Assembly (NCBI GenBank): GCA_051745635.1
Contig: JBNJEH010000009.1
Coordinates: forward strand, 1 to 64,000
Direction: 5' to 3'
From: Brumimicrobium sp051745635
GTDB taxonomy: Bacteria > Bacteroidota > Bacteroidia > Flavobacteriales_D > Crocinitomicaceae
DNA length: 64,000 nt
Position numbers and translations under genes: made by a program. This document shows positions 1 to 9,223 of this stretch, piece by piece. Within the stretch, counting starts at the first letter, position 1. Each line of letters opens with the position of its first letter. The notes below the pieces were generated by a model. That model ran no database searches. It was given only the letters and a program-made list of their open reading frames with translations, and had not been told where the DNA came from.

Positions 1-402
1 TGCGATAAGGATAAACGCGCTTCAAAACGACTGATGCGCCCGGGAACCTGGAAAATTGTAGAACTTTCTGTCGATGGAGCGCAGCTCTCTCCGCGCCCCA
101 ACTGGCAGATTGACAATTGTGAGATTTACGAAGAAGTCTGCACAGCCACCTGGGAATTGGCGGGGGACGAAAGCCGATTCAACTGGCAGTTCAACGATGA
201 TGCCGAGCGCTTCACGATTTCCAGAATGGTGGATACAGCCGACTGTGAGGATTTTCACACCGCAGAAGTAGAGCAGCAAACGTACCGTTTCAGTGGCGAC
301 TATAAAGTACTCACCAGCAAACGAAAATTAAAGGAGTTGGAAAGTTACAGCACGTATGGATATCCCAACCAAAAGGTGTTGATCCGGTTGGAGTGGGAGT
401 GA
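1..402 (+). CDS. Small lipoprotein, 5' end outside the window
   Basis: The frame is open from the first base, so the gene begins upstream. The first visible codon is Cys followed by Asp-Lys-Asp-Lys, which looks like the residue after a lipobox; if so, the 133 visible residues are nearly the whole mature lipoprotein. The ATG at 34 is internal to this frame and not a credible start. The rest is a compact, strand-rich domain (WKIVELSVDG near the start, YRFSGDYKVL in the middle, IRLEWE at the end), similar in size and pattern to lipocalin-like Bacteroidota lipoproteins. No catalytic motif is visible and the function is unknown. It converges on the dehydrogenase gene, with a hairpin between them. 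Confidence 0.6.
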   Translation, partial: CDKDKRASKRLMRPGTWKIVELSVDGAQLSPRPNWQIDNCEIYEEVCTATWELAGDESRFNWQFNDDAERFTISRMVDTADCEDFHTAEVEQQTYRFSGDYKVLTSKRKLKELESYSTYGYPNQKVLIRLEWE

Positions 403-414
403 AGAAGTACAACC

Positions 415-449
415 AAAAAAAAGATGACCTGCATTTCGGCAGGTCATTT
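415..449 (-). terminator. Rho-independent terminator of the acyl-CoA dehydrogenase gene
   Basis: A 9-bp stem (ATGACCTGC at 424-432 with GCAGGTCAT at 439-447) and 6-nt loop is followed, reading the minus strand, by a run of eight T (415-422). It sits just past the minus-strand stop codon at 471. Confidence 0.8.
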
Positions 450-470
450 CCAACACTTTTGTGTGAGGTC

Positions 471-1670
471 TTATTTTTTCTTCGGCATGCTTCTTTCGAA
501 AGCGGGAATACCCGTAATGTCCATACCTGTGATCAATAAGTGAATGTCGTGCGTACCTTCATAGGTGAGTACAGACTCCAGATTGGCCATGTGGCGCATC
601 ATAGAATATTCAGAAGTAATGCCCATTCCTCCGTGAATCTGGCGTGCTTCGCGAGCAATATCCAGCGCAATTTCAACGTTGTTTCTTTTCGCCATAGAAA
701 TTTGAGCTGATGTCGCGCGACCTTCATTTCGCAATTGACCGAGGCGATGCGTGAGCATTTGCGCCTTTGTAATTTCCGTGATCATTTCGGCTAATTTCTT
801 TTGAATCAACTGGAATGAACCGATCGGCACATCGAATTGGGTGCGCTCCTTGGAGTAGCGCAACGCCTGATCGTAACAGTCCATTGCCGCGCCGAGTGCT
901 CCCCACGCTATTCCGTATCGCGCAGAGTCCAGACAAGAAAGCGGGGCTCCCAAACCACTGCGTCCGGGAAGTATATTCTCCTTGGGGATTTTCACGTTTT
1001 CAAATATTAATTCTCCCGTAGCTGAGGCGCGAAGCGACAACTTTCCGTGCATCTCAGGAGTGGAAAAACCTTCCATACCTCTTTCTACAATTAATCCATG
1101 GATCCGACCGTCTTCATCTTTGGCCCAAACGACGGCGACGTCCGCAAACGGAGCATTGGAAATCCACATTTTGGCACCGTTGAGCAGGTAGTGATCTCCT
1201 TCGTCTTTAAAATTTGTGATCATTCCACCGGGATTAGATCCGTGATCCGGCTCGGTCAGTCCAAAACATCCAATCATTTCACCCGTCGCCAATTTCGGCA
1301 GGAATTTTTGCTTTTGTTCTTCGGAACCGTATTTAAAAATCGGGTACATCACCAAAGAACTTTGTACAGAGGCCGTCGATCGCAATCCACTGTCACAGCG
1401 CTCAAGCTCCTGCATGATCAAACCGTAAGAAATTTGATCGAGTCCCGAACCACCGTATTCCTGTGGAATGTAAGGTCCAAAAGCACCAATTTCTCCCAGT
1501 CCGCTCAAAATATGCATCGGGAACGTTCCTTTTTCATAATGTTCATCGATAATGGGAGAAACTTCCCTTTTCACCCAGTCGCGGGCTGTGTCTCGTATTA
1601 ATTTGTGCTCATCCGTCAATAATTCATCCATCAAATAGTAGTCGGGATGTGTATATAAATCTGAACTCAT
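471..1670 (-). CDS. Acyl-CoA dehydrogenase, glutaryl-CoA dehydrogenase type
   Basis: A 399-residue flavoprotein that would oxidise an acyl-CoA and pass electrons to ETF. The order is standard: N-terminal helical domain, middle strand domain with CFGLTEPDHGSNPGG and WISNAPFADV, then a C-terminal helical domain with RTQFDVPIGSFQLIQ and the IHGGMGITSE flavin/CoA region. The catalytic base is the Glu of YEGTHD (E371). The context RSTASVQSSLVM and the ending YEGTHDIHLLITGMDITGI fit glutaryl-CoA dehydrogenases (lysine/tryptophan breakdown) better than short-chain enzymes, so decarboxylating glutaryl-CoA to crotonyl-CoA is likely but inferred. It is a lone gene with its own -7 element at 1694-1701 and a terminator after it. 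Confidence 0.9.
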   Translation of the reverse strand: MSSDLYTHPDYYLMDELLTDEHKLIRDTARDWVKREVSPIIDEHYEKGTFPMHILSGLGEIGAFGPYIPQEYGGSGLDQISYGLIMQELERCDSGLRSTASVQSSLVMYPIFKYGSEEQKQKFLPKLATGEMIGCFGLTEPDHGSNPGGMITNFKDEGDHYLLNGAKMWISNAPFADVAVVWAKDEDGRIHGLIVERGMEGFSTPEMHGKLSLRASATGELIFENVKIPKENILPGRSGLGAPLSCLDSARYGIAWGALGAAMDCYDQALRYSKERTQFDVPIGSFQLIQKKLAEMITEITKAQMLTHRLGQLRNEGRATSAQISMAKRNNVEIALDIAREARQIHGGMGITSEYSMMRHMANLESVLTYEGTHDIHLLITGMDITGIPAFERSMPKKK

Positions 1671-1693
1671 GTTAGAATGTTTAATTTTGTCTT

Positions 1694-1701
1694 CAAAAGT
1701 A
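1694..1701 (-). promoter_or_regulatory. -7 promoter element of the acyl-CoA dehydrogenase gene
   Basis: TACTTTTG on the minus strand matches the Bacteroidota TAnnTTTG element and lies 23 nt before the ATG at 1670. No clear -33 TTG is visible at the usual distance. Confidence 0.5.
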
Positions 1702-1801
1702 AGTAAATATATGGTTTTTTTAACGCAGAAGCGGAATCAAAAACGCAACAAGTGGTTTTTTTGTACATTCGTAACATAAAGCGGAATTAGGAAAAACAGC
1801 C

Positions 1802-2455
1802 ATGGATGAAATGCAATTAATAGAGCGGGAATCGATGTTTCCAACATGGGTATTATATGCGTTGCTCGTTGCGGTTGGAATTCTCGCGCTCGTCAAATTG
1901 TGGCGTCCTGTTATTTTTCAATACATATCGGCAACTTTTGTCAAACCGCCTTCAACCATTCCATATTCTCGCGAGAACCTCAGTTTTTTTGGTCGCGCGA
2001 CCTGGATGCTGCTGCTGAATTATTTTGTTGTTTCCGGTATTTCTGTATCAATGGTAGCGACTTTTTATGGTATGGAGCAGAATGTGCTGATTTTAGCACC
2101 TTTATTATATTTTCTCTTTCAGGCTATATCATTGTTTTTAGTGGGGACCGTGAGCGGTGAGTTAAAAAAACTGAACGAACATTTTTTGTTGTTGAATTTC
2201 ACCTATCACACATTGGGATTGCTCTTAATTCCCTTATTGTTAATTTGGTTACTCAATGTCAATCACTCTATATACTTTATTTATAGCCTGATCATTCTGT
2301 TTTCTTTCTTTTGGTTGCTGCGGGTTGTCCGCGGAATATTCTTCGCATTGCGGAATAATATATTGTGGTATTATATAATTTTATACCTTTGCACCCTGGA
2401 AATTTGGCCATTAGTCGCATTTTATGTGCTATTAATCGCTGATTTTAAGAGGTAA
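1802..2455 (+). CDS. DUF4271 integral membrane protein
   Basis: A 217-residue, strongly hydrophobic protein with about six predicted membrane segments, the first at residues 13-30 (FPTWVLYALLVAVGILALV) and the last at the C-terminus. A soluble stretch around residues 40-65 (FVKPPSTIPYSRENLSFFG) lies between the first two. The size, the pattern and the position directly before a uroporphyrinogen-III synthase gene match the Bacteroidota-specific DUF4271 family, whose biochemical role is not known. The next gene begins within 30 bp, so the two are probably cotranscribed. Nothing in the protein suggests a direct part in haem synthesis. Confidence 0.8.
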   Translation: MDEMQLIERESMFPTWVLYALLVAVGILALVKLWRPVIFQYISATFVKPPSTIPYSRENLSFFGRATWMLLLNYFVVSGISVSMVATFYGMEQNVLILAPLLYFLFQAISLFLVGTVSGELKKLNEHFLLLNFTYHTLGLLLIPLLLIWLLNVNHSIYFIYSLIILFSFFWLLRVVRGIFFALRNNILWYYIILYLCTLEIWPLVAFYVLLIADFKR

Positions 2456-2485
2456 AACGCATTGTTGAATCTAAATACTGCAATT

Positions 2486-3235
2486 TTGAGTATTCGTACA
2501 ATATTGGTGTCACAGCCAGAACCAGAGAGCAATAAAAATCCATATATAGCTTTAGCGGAAAAGTATAATCTACAGGTTGATTTCAGACCTTTTATTCACG
2601 TAGAAGGTGTAGAAAAATCAGAGTTTAGAAGTCAACGCGTTGATTTAAATGATTTTACAGCGATTATTTTAACCTCGAAAACAGCAGTGGATCACTTTTT
2701 CCGCATAGCCGAAGAATGCCGGTTTGAGGTGCCTACGTCCATGAAGTATTTCTGTATTTCCGAAGCGGTAGCTTATTACCTGCAGAAATACGTGACGTAT
2801 CGCAAGCGCAAAATATTTCACGGCAGACAAACGATTGTGGATTTAATGGATGCGATCAAAAAGCATAAAAAAGAAAAATTTTTACTGCCGTGTTCAGATA
2901 TACTGCGAAATAGCATTCCCGATACGCTCAATGAGCACAAAGTTGACTTTGAGCGCGTCGTGCTCTATCGTACGGTAGCTACAGATCTCTCCGACCTCGA
3001 AAGTGTTTCTTACGATATTCTCATTTTCTTTTCACCGTCAGGTATCGAATCACTCCTGAAAAACTTCCCCGATTTTAAACAAAATAAAACGCGGATCGCA
3101 GCTTTCGGACCGACGACGGCAAAAGCAATTGTCGATAATAATCTCCGACTCGATATTCACGCGCCGCAGCCACAAATGCCTTCCATGTCGATGGCCATTG
3201 AGGAATATATCAAGGAGCATGATAAAAAGAAGTAG
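2486..3235 (+). CDS. hemD: Uroporphyrinogen-III synthase family protein
   Basis: A protein of about 249 residues with the two-lobed pattern of HemD: an N-terminal ILVSQPEPE strand, FTAIILTSKTAVDHFF, then YDILIFFSPSGIESLL and TRIAAFGPTTAKAI in the second lobe. The enzyme would close and invert hydroxymethylbilane to uroporphyrinogen III in the tetrapyrrole pathway. No ATG is available at the 5' end. I chose the TTG at 2486, giving SIRTILVSQ, because family members start just before this strand; the frame stays open back to a TTG at 2462. Sequence conservation in this family is low, so the family name rests on pattern and on the DUF4271 neighbour. Confidence 0.8.
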   Translation: MSIRTILVSQPEPESNKNPYIALAEKYNLQVDFRPFIHVEGVEKSEFRSQRVDLNDFTAIILTSKTAVDHFFRIAEECRFEVPTSMKYFCISEAVAYYLQKYVTYRKRKIFHGRQTIVDLMDAIKKHKKEKFLLPCSDILRNSIPDTLNEHKVDFERVVLYRTVATDLSDLESVSYDILIFFSPSGIESLLKNFPDFKQNKTRIAAFGPTTAKAIVDNNLRLDIHAPQPQMPSMSMAIEEYIKEHDKKK

Positions 3236-3719
3236 AGAGTAGGGGTGACAGTATTGAGCAAGAGCCAAGACAGTATTGAGCAAGAGAATAGAGCAAGAGG
3301 AGGGGGGTATAGCATAGAGGGAGCTCAAGTCTGAGGACGAGGGCTGAGGACGAGGGCTGAGGCTCTCGAAGCCCGAAGCCCAAATTTTTTACTCGAGCAA
3401 TTTTAATCATCACATAAAGCAAGAGCCAAGGCAGTATTGAGCAAGAGTATTGAGCAAGAGTATAGAGCAAGAGTAGTGAGCATAGAGGTTGTTTCCAGGG
3501 TCAAAATTCTTGGTTCAAATCAAAATTACTCGCTGTAGAACAGGAGTTTTGGGTAAAAATTTTGAGGAATCCCCTCGCTGCATTAAACTGTAAATCCCCG
3601 CTCTCATCAGTCAATAGCCCAGTAATTATCAACTGATTAGAATTTCTACCCAAATTGAATAAAGTTGCAACTCACCATATTATTTATTATCATTAAATTT
3701 ATACCTTGATAAGGTAAAT
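3236..3719. repeat. Gene-free gap with composite GAGCAAGAG and GGGCTGAGGACGA repeats
   Basis: The gap between hemD and the PBP1A gene holds two low-complexity repeats. A TATTGAGCAAGAG-like unit recurs about seven times (3250-3300 and 3418-3475). Between those blocks, 3330-3382 carries tandem GAGGGCTGAGGAC units followed by AAGCCCGAAGCCC, which can fold back on the GGGCT units. The same two motifs occur together at 15030-15210, and the second alone at 45325-45394. From 3480 to 3719 I see no gene. No open frame here has coding character. Confidence 0.75.
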
Positions 3720-6251
3720 ATGGCAGGTCGTAAGCAAAAAGAGAAAATCAAGTTTAAAAAATGGTCATCAACAGTCTTGGTGTTGTTGATGTGGATAGTT
3801 GGGTTTACACCGCTTTTTGCCGTTCTGTATTTGCGTTACGTGCAAACGGAGGAAGAGACCCTTCCGTCCTCGTCGATGTTAGAAAATCAGGAGGAAATGC
3901 TGGCGACAACAGTTTTTGCCGATGATGGCGTTACTGAATTGGGAAAATACTGGAAAGTTAATCGTACGAGTGTCAACTACAACGAAATATCGCCACACGC
4001 CGTTTCAGCTTTAATTGCCACAGAAGATGAACGGTTTGAAGAACATCCTGGTATTGACGCTAAAGCACTGGCCAGAGCCATTATTAACATGGGAGAAGCC
4101 GGCGGAGCATCTACAATTACGCAGCAGTTGGCGAAATTGATTTTTACCTTAAAAGAACGCGAAGAAAAACGCGAGGCTCGGATCAACGACAGCGGTCCCA
4201 CTGCAGAGCAAGTACGGAAGGAAAAAATGAGTTCTCTGGAACGCCGTGTTTACGAAAAAGTAAAGGAAAACATCATTGCGTTACGTCTGGAACAGCGGTA
4301 CACGAAGCACGAAATTCTAACCATGTACCTCAATCAGTTTGATTTCTTGTACAATGCCGTGGGCATCTCATCGGCCTCAAGGGTGTATTTCAATAAAGAT
4401 GCGATAGATCTTCAACCAGAAGAAGCGGCAATGCTGGTGGGGATGTGTAAAAATCCAGGACTTTACAATCCCTTGGCTTTTCAAGTGAGAGACTACCGCG
4501 CTCGTTTGGCGAGTCAGCAGTCTGTAGATAAGGAAAAGGTGAGCGATGAATTAGTTGCGCAAGAGCGTCGTGAAGATTCGATCCGCGCAGTGAAACGCAG
4601 AAATATCGTGCTTTTGAAATGGTACGAAAATTCATCGAAAAATAATCCGTCACTCACTTCTACGATTACGAAAGCCGAATACGATAGTTTAAAACAATTA
4701 CCAATTGTAACGAATTATCAACCCGTCGACCACAAAGAAGGGATGGCGCCTTACTTCCGCGAAAGCCTGCGCAACGAAGTACAGAATATTCTGGCAGAAA
4801 AAACGCCCGATGGCGCGTATAAATACCAAAAACCCGACGGTGGTCCTTATAGTATTTACGAAGATGGATTGAAGATTTATACCTCCATTAACCCCAATAT
4901 CCAGAAACATGCAGAATATGCCTTGAAACATCATCTCAAAAAGAATCTTCAAGAACCTTTTACCAAAAATAATCAGCGTTCCGATCAGTTTCCTTTTGCT
5001 CGAAATATCGATCCATCTACATTGGAACTTTTGATGAACAGTGCCCGCAAACGCACCAGCCGCTATCGGCAGGCCAAACAAAAAGGAATGAGCGATGCAG
5101 AAGTGGAAGAGATGTTTGAAAGACCGGTCCCCATGAGAGTGTTCTCCTGGGAAGGTGAGATCGATACGGTCATGGCACCGAACGACTCGATTCGCTATTA
5201 CAAGAATTTTATCCGCGGAGGATTGGTGTCTATTGAACCACAGACAGGTTTTGTCAAGGCATGGGTCGGTGGTCCCAACTTCGACCATTTTGCATACGAC
5301 CACGTCGCTAAAGGTAAACGACAAGTGGGGTCGACGATCAAACCGTTTATCTACTCCGCCGGAATGCGGTTTGGAGTCATAACACCTTGTCAAACCACAC
5401 CGAATATTCCGTACTGTGTCGATTCAAGAAAAGGAGAAGGTGAGGGCGACATGGAGCAGTGGTGTCCCAGTAATGCAGGTGCTGATATGGACGGAGAACC
5501 GGTGAAGTTCAGAAACGGGCTGGAACAATCGCTGAATAATATTACAGTGGCCGTCATGTCAAAAATGGGCGGTGTTGCTGGTCCTCGTGCAGTGGCAAAA
5601 TTAATGCGCGACCTGAACATTGAATTCAGAGAAGCGGATATTGTCCCGGCGATGTGCCTCGGGGTTATGGACTTGTCATTGCTCGATATGGTGAGTGCGC
5701 AGTCGGCTTTTGTCAATCGCGGTATCTATACTAAACCGACGGCGATTATGCGTATTGAGGATCGGAACGGGAATATCGTGTATGAACACATGCCTGAAGC
5801 AAAAGAAGCCATGTCTGAAGAGTTGGCTTACGCAACACTGGAAATGATGCGCGGCGTTGTGCTGAGAGGTACGGGAGCGAGTTTGCGCGGCACCTGGCGC
5901 GGTGATTGGGGTGGGATTAAACAACCTACTGCCGGTAAAACGGGGACGACACAAAACAATTCAGATGGTTGGTTTATGGGACTTACCCCGGATCTCGTCA
6001 CTGGTGTTTGGGTAGGAGCCGAGGACATGGCTGTGCGCTTCAACACCATGAAGTGGGGGCAAGGCGCTCGAATGGCACTGCCTGTTTATGGATACATGAT
6101 GCAGAAAGTATATAAAGATCCGAATATACACATTTCTACGGAAGAGTTTGAACCTCCTTTTGGCTGGGACAACTCACTGTATAATTGTGATAATGATGAA
6201 GAAAATGATGAAGGAGATGGCGGTGGCGCTCCTGATTTTGGAATTAATTAA
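3720..6251 (+). CDS. mrcA: Class A penicillin-binding protein (PBP1A-like)
   Basis: An 843-residue bifunctional peptidoglycan synthase anchored by one segment at residues 17-40. The glycosyltransferase (GT51) domain shows TEDERFEEHPG with catalytic E102 and GGASTITQQLAK at 128-139. The transpeptidase domain has the SxxK serine at S538 (GSTIKPF), the SxN motif S604-L-N606 and KTG at K740-T-G742. Insertions between the two domains (roughly residues 230-330) are rich in charged residues, as in Bacteroidota homologues. It polymerises and cross-links glycan strands at the cytoplasmic membrane. The tail is acidic (NDEENDEGDGGG). The CoA-transferase gene follows after 13 bp and may be cotranscribed although unrelated in function. 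Confidence 0.93.
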   Translation: MAGRKQKEKIKFKKWSSTVLVLLMWIVGFTPLFAVLYLRYVQTEEETLPSSSMLENQEEMLATTVFADDGVTELGKYWKVNRTSVNYNEISPHAVSALIATEDERFEEHPGIDAKALARAIINMGEAGGASTITQQLAKLIFTLKEREEKREARINDSGPTAEQVRKEKMSSLERRVYEKVKENIIALRLEQRYTKHEILTMYLNQFDFLYNAVGISSASRVYFNKDAIDLQPEEAAMLVGMCKNPGLYNPLAFQVRDYRARLASQQSVDKEKVSDELVAQERREDSIRAVKRRNIVLLKWYENSSKNNPSLTSTITKAEYDSLKQLPIVTNYQPVDHKEGMAPYFRESLRNEVQNILAEKTPDGAYKYQKPDGGPYSIYEDGLKIYTSINPNIQKHAEYALKHHLKKNLQEPFTKNNQRSDQFPFARNIDPSTLELLMNSARKRTSRYRQAKQKGMSDAEVEEMFERPVPMRVFSWEGEIDTVMAPNDSIRYYKNFIRGGLVSIEPQTGFVKAWVGGPNFDHFAYDHVAKGKRQVGSTIKPFIYSAGMRFGVITPCQTTPNIPYCVDSRKGEGEGDMEQWCPSNAGADMDGEPVKFRNGLEQSLNNITVAVMSKMGGVAGPRAVAKLMRDLNIEFREADIVPAMCLGVMDLSLLDMVSAQSAFVNRGIYTKPTAIMRIEDRNGNIVYEHMPEAKEAMSEELAYATLEMMRGVVLRGTGASLRGTWRGDWGGIKQPTAGKTGTTQNNSDGWFMGLTPDLVTGVWVGAEDMAVRFNTMKWGQGARMALPVYGYMMQKVYKDPNIHISTEEFEPPFGWDNSLYNCDNDEENDEGDGGGAPDFGIN

Positions 6252-6264
6252 AAAATAGAAAAGC

Positions 6265-6963
6265 ATGAATAAAAAAGTAACAGACGCAGCGGAAGCATGC
6301 AGCGGAGTAAAATCTGGAATGACGTTGATGCTGGGTGGATTTGGATTATGTGGAATACCGGAGAATTCAATTGATCAGCTGGTGAAAATGAAAGTGGATG
6401 ATTTGACCTGCATTTCGAACAATGCCGGTGTCGATGATTTCGGACTTGGACTGCTGCTGCAACAAAGACAAATTAAAAAGATGATGTCTTCTTACGTGGG
6501 AGAAAATGAAGAGTTTGAGCGCCAGATGTTATCTGGAGAACTGGAAGTGGATCTCGTTCCTCAAGGTTCTCTCGCAGAGCGTTGTCGTGCTGGTGGTGCC
6601 GGAATACCTGCATTTTTTACTCCTGCGGGTTACGGTACGGAAATCGCTGAAGGAAAGGAAGTACGCGAATTTGATGGCAAACCACACATCATGGAAATGG
6701 CGCTCACCAGTGATTTTGCTTTTGTAAAAGCCTGGAAAGGAGATACGGAGGGGAACCTTATTTACAAGGCGACAGCGCGCAATTTTAATCCGATTATGGC
6801 CATGGCGGGAAAAATTACGGTAGCAGAGGTAGAAGAGCTCGTTCCGGCCGGTGAATTGGATCCGAACGAAATTCACACACCCGGTATTTTCGTTCAGCGG
6901 ATTTATGAAGGAAAAAATTATGAAAAACGCATTGAAAAGGTGACGACCCGCCCCAAACCTTAA
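6265..6963 (+). CDS. scoA: 3-oxoacid CoA-transferase subunit A
   Basis: A 232-residue alpha subunit of a succinyl-CoA:3-ketoacid CoA-transferase type enzyme. The signature MLGGFGLCGIPEN sits near residue 22, and YGTEIAEGKEVREF and NFNPIMAMAGKITVAEVEELV match the family. The alpha subunit binds CoA; the catalytic Glu belongs to subunit B. Subunit B normally follows directly, but here the gene ends in a strong terminator and the next gene is convergent, so the partner must be encoded elsewhere. The full length is intact, so this is not a decayed gene. Confidence 0.88.
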   Translation: MNKKVTDAAEACSGVKSGMTLMLGGFGLCGIPENSIDQLVKMKVDDLTCISNNAGVDDFGLGLLLQQRQIKKMMSSYVGENEEFERQMLSGELEVDLVPQGSLAERCRAGGAGIPAFFTPAGYGTEIAEGKEVREFDGKPHIMEMALTSDFAFVKAWKGDTEGNLIYKATARNFNPIMAMAGKITVAEVEELVPAGELDPNEIHTPGIFVQRIYEGKNYEKRIEKVTTRPKP

Positions 6964-6984
6964 GGGGTTGTACCGTTAATATTC

Positions 6985-7017
6985 CTCCACGTTGTTCGTT
7001 CGGCGTGGAGTTTTTTT
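6985..7017 (+). terminator. Rho-independent terminator after scoA
   Basis: A 7-bp stem, CTCCACG (6985-6991) with CGTGGAG (7004-7010), is followed directly by seven T (7011-7017). It lies 22 bp past the stop codon and separates scoA from the convergent gene at 7022. Confidence 0.85.
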
Positions 7018-7021
7018 ATGG

Positions 7022-9148
7022 TTAAAAATTGATGCGCACTCCCGGACCAATCAAATAAAAGAACCGGTCTTCATTGAGAAAATAACCGAAGCCGGCGTAG
7101 AGCGGAAAGGAAAATTTACGATTCTTTTTTGTTGGGTACACCGATCCCAGCACGACAATTCCCAGGTCGCGATCGGCGTCCGGATTGAAATTAAAGGCAT
7201 TTTTTGCCAGAAACCCCGCGCCTATTTTATACGGACGCAGTTTTTGAATCTCGCCCCGCTGATAGAAAGAAAATTGTGCGAGCATGGATAGCGAAATACC
7301 ACTGAGCCCCGGAAATCCAGGTACACCTACTTTCTTGATGATCAGTCCGGCGGGAATGCTCAAATCCACATCAAAAGTGACGTGTTTAGCTTTAATGATT
7401 TCTACGCGCGCCGCATGTCCCAGACCATTGTAGAGGTTCTTGCGATGTTTAATGATGAGTTCAATCGTGGACCAATGATCGAGGCTGTGTGTTTTGTTCG
7501 ACAAATAATCGTTAATTGAAATGCTTTTATTCATACAGCCATCCCTGCTGGTATAGGAAAAACTGCGCGGTGACTCATCTCCGGGGCAGATTTCAATGTC
7601 GTCGATGACTTGTTTTTCAACGAGCTGATTGGCGGCGTCTTTGATGCGGACTTCGATTTCTAAATATTGTTTGCCGTAGAGTTCCTCCGCATCATCGATA
7701 AAAGAATCATCAAACTGAACGGTAACATCTCCAATTGTTCCGTTGTGCAACTTGGGCTCTTGTGCAGCATTGGCAGTGACGGGTGTGCCGCCGTAGTCTA
7801 CGATGACAAAATCGAGCGGGCGCGGACGCTGATATTCCTGAATATCTAAGGTGATCCCTGTTTTTTTGTTTCCGTTGTATATGTTGATTGATTTTTTGCG
7901 GATATCGATGGGTACTTTGAGTAGAAAGTGGGTAACTACTTCATTTTTAACGATGCTGTCCGTCGAAATGTCGATGAGGTCTTCGAATTGAAAATCTGCC
8001 CGACTGAGGCCTTCACCTTCCAGTCGAACTTCTACTGTTTCACCCGGAAATATTTTGCGGGATTCCACCCAGGAACCACCTTCGCGCAGAATGCTGACCT
8101 TCTCGATAGCAGGCTTGGGCAGAATATTTATATTGGTAATAAACTCGGGATTGTCGCCGTCTTTGATAAAAAGGTAACCCTCATTGGAACGGTGGTAGTT
8201 GTATGGTCGAAACATACAGAGGACTTTATCGTTGTTCAGTCGACGTACGGTGTAGAGTTCGGCAATTAACGCGCCGCCTTTTTCATCTGTATCTTCAATG
8301 CGATAGGTTTTGTTGATGCGCAAGTCGCGATGATTGTCAATTTGTAGTTCCACGCCTTCGCGCTTACTGAATTCCATGGTGACCTGACGCTCATCGAACT
8401 GAAGGAACTTGAGGCGCGAGCCCTTGACGCTGGAGGTAAAAGAATTGGTTTGAATTTGATAGTTCAACCGCTCGTTTTTCATGTTTGGATGACGCAATTC
8501 TACGGGTAATTGAACTTCAATTTCTCCCCGCTCCGTAGGTAAAACAGCGACCATAATTTTATCTTCTGTCCGGTATATCCGATATTCATAGTTGGATGCT
8601 TTTTTCCATTTGGGGTCGATAATGATGTTTTCGGAACGGTTGGTAACGAGTTCAAAGCGACGTTCCTCACCGATAAAAAAGTCGCCGTCCCCCGGATAGA
8701 TTTCCGCATAGGTATTAGAGTAAGCAAAGAGCGGAAGTTTCAACCGACGACCGTCCAGGTTTAAATTTAGTGCGAGGTACTCACTGATAGCAAGATTGTC
8801 AAATTGTACTTTACAGGTGTAATCTCCTGAAACATTTAAGGCCAGGGAGTCAATAATTTTATAATCGCGCGACTCCATAAGACTGAACTGATCGGGCGCT
8901 ACTGCTTCGCTGTTTGGCGTAAATGTGAAAAGGGCGACGGGTTTTTCGTTCTGAAATGCAAATGCTAATTTTCGTACGTCCTGCACTTTTACGCGATCTT
9001 GTTCAAATTCATAAGTTGTAGTGTCCACTTTCATCGAAACGGTTGAAAAAAGGTCTTCAATGGATTGCTGCGCGAGTAACGGATGACCAAAAAGATGACA
9101 GAGGAATGCGATGCCGAGTAAAATGTAGATGCGAGCACTTTTCAACAT
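7022..9148 (-). CDS. Large secreted protein of unknown function with a barrel-like C-terminus
   Basis: A 708-residue protein with a clear signal peptide (residues 1-27, ending LLAQQ). The middle is strand-rich and resembles a series of immunoglobulin-like folds (for example IYPGDGDFFIGEERRFELV and VEVRLEGEGLSRADF). The last 95 residues alternate polar and aromatic positions (FSFYQRGEIQ, FSFPLYAGFGYF) and end GPGVRINF, like part of an outer-membrane barrel. I cannot name a family. It is probably exported to the envelope. The polyprenyl synthase gene lies 75 bp upstream on the same strand. No sorting domain is evident. Confidence 0.7.
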   Translation of the reverse strand: MLKSARIYILLGIAFLCHLFGHPLLAQQSIEDLFSTVSMKVDTTTYEFEQDRVKVQDVRKLAFAFQNEKPVALFTFTPNSEAVAPDQFSLMESRDYKIIDSLALNVSGDYTCKVQFDNLAISEYLALNLNLDGRRLKLPLFAYSNTYAEIYPGDGDFFIGEERRFELVTNRSENIIIDPKWKKASNYEYRIYRTEDKIMVAVLPTERGEIEVQLPVELRHPNMKNERLNYQIQTNSFTSSVKGSRLKFLQFDERQVTMEFSKREGVELQIDNHRDLRINKTYRIEDTDEKGGALIAELYTVRRLNNDKVLCMFRPYNYHRSNEGYLFIKDGDNPEFITNINILPKPAIEKVSILREGGSWVESRKIFPGETVEVRLEGEGLSRADFQFEDLIDISTDSIVKNEVVTHFLLKVPIDIRKKSINIYNGNKKTGITLDIQEYQRPRPLDFVIVDYGGTPVTANAAQEPKLHNGTIGDVTVQFDDSFIDDAEELYGKQYLEIEVRIKDAANQLVEKQVIDDIEICPGDESPRSFSYTSRDGCMNKSISINDYLSNKTHSLDHWSTIELIIKHRKNLYNGLGHAARVEIIKAKHVTFDVDLSIPAGLIIKKVGVPGFPGLSGISLSMLAQFSFYQRGEIQKLRPYKIGAGFLAKNAFNFNPDADRDLGIVVLGSVYPTKKNRKFSFPLYAGFGYFLNEDRFFYLIGPGVRINF

Positions 9149-9223
9149 TGAATTTAATTTTTTGCTAAGATAACTGTTATTGATTGTTTCCTCAACTTTA
9201 TGATAGCTGAAAAACAGGGGCGA

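Noticed and set aside
3505..3530. GGTTCAAATC resembling a tRNA T-loop
   Set aside because: The stem bases do not pair and no acceptor, D or anticodon arm can be found around it.
4698..5393. Open 231-codon frame on the minus strand inside the PBP1A gene
   Set aside because: It lies opposite conserved transpeptidase motifs and has no coding pattern of its own.
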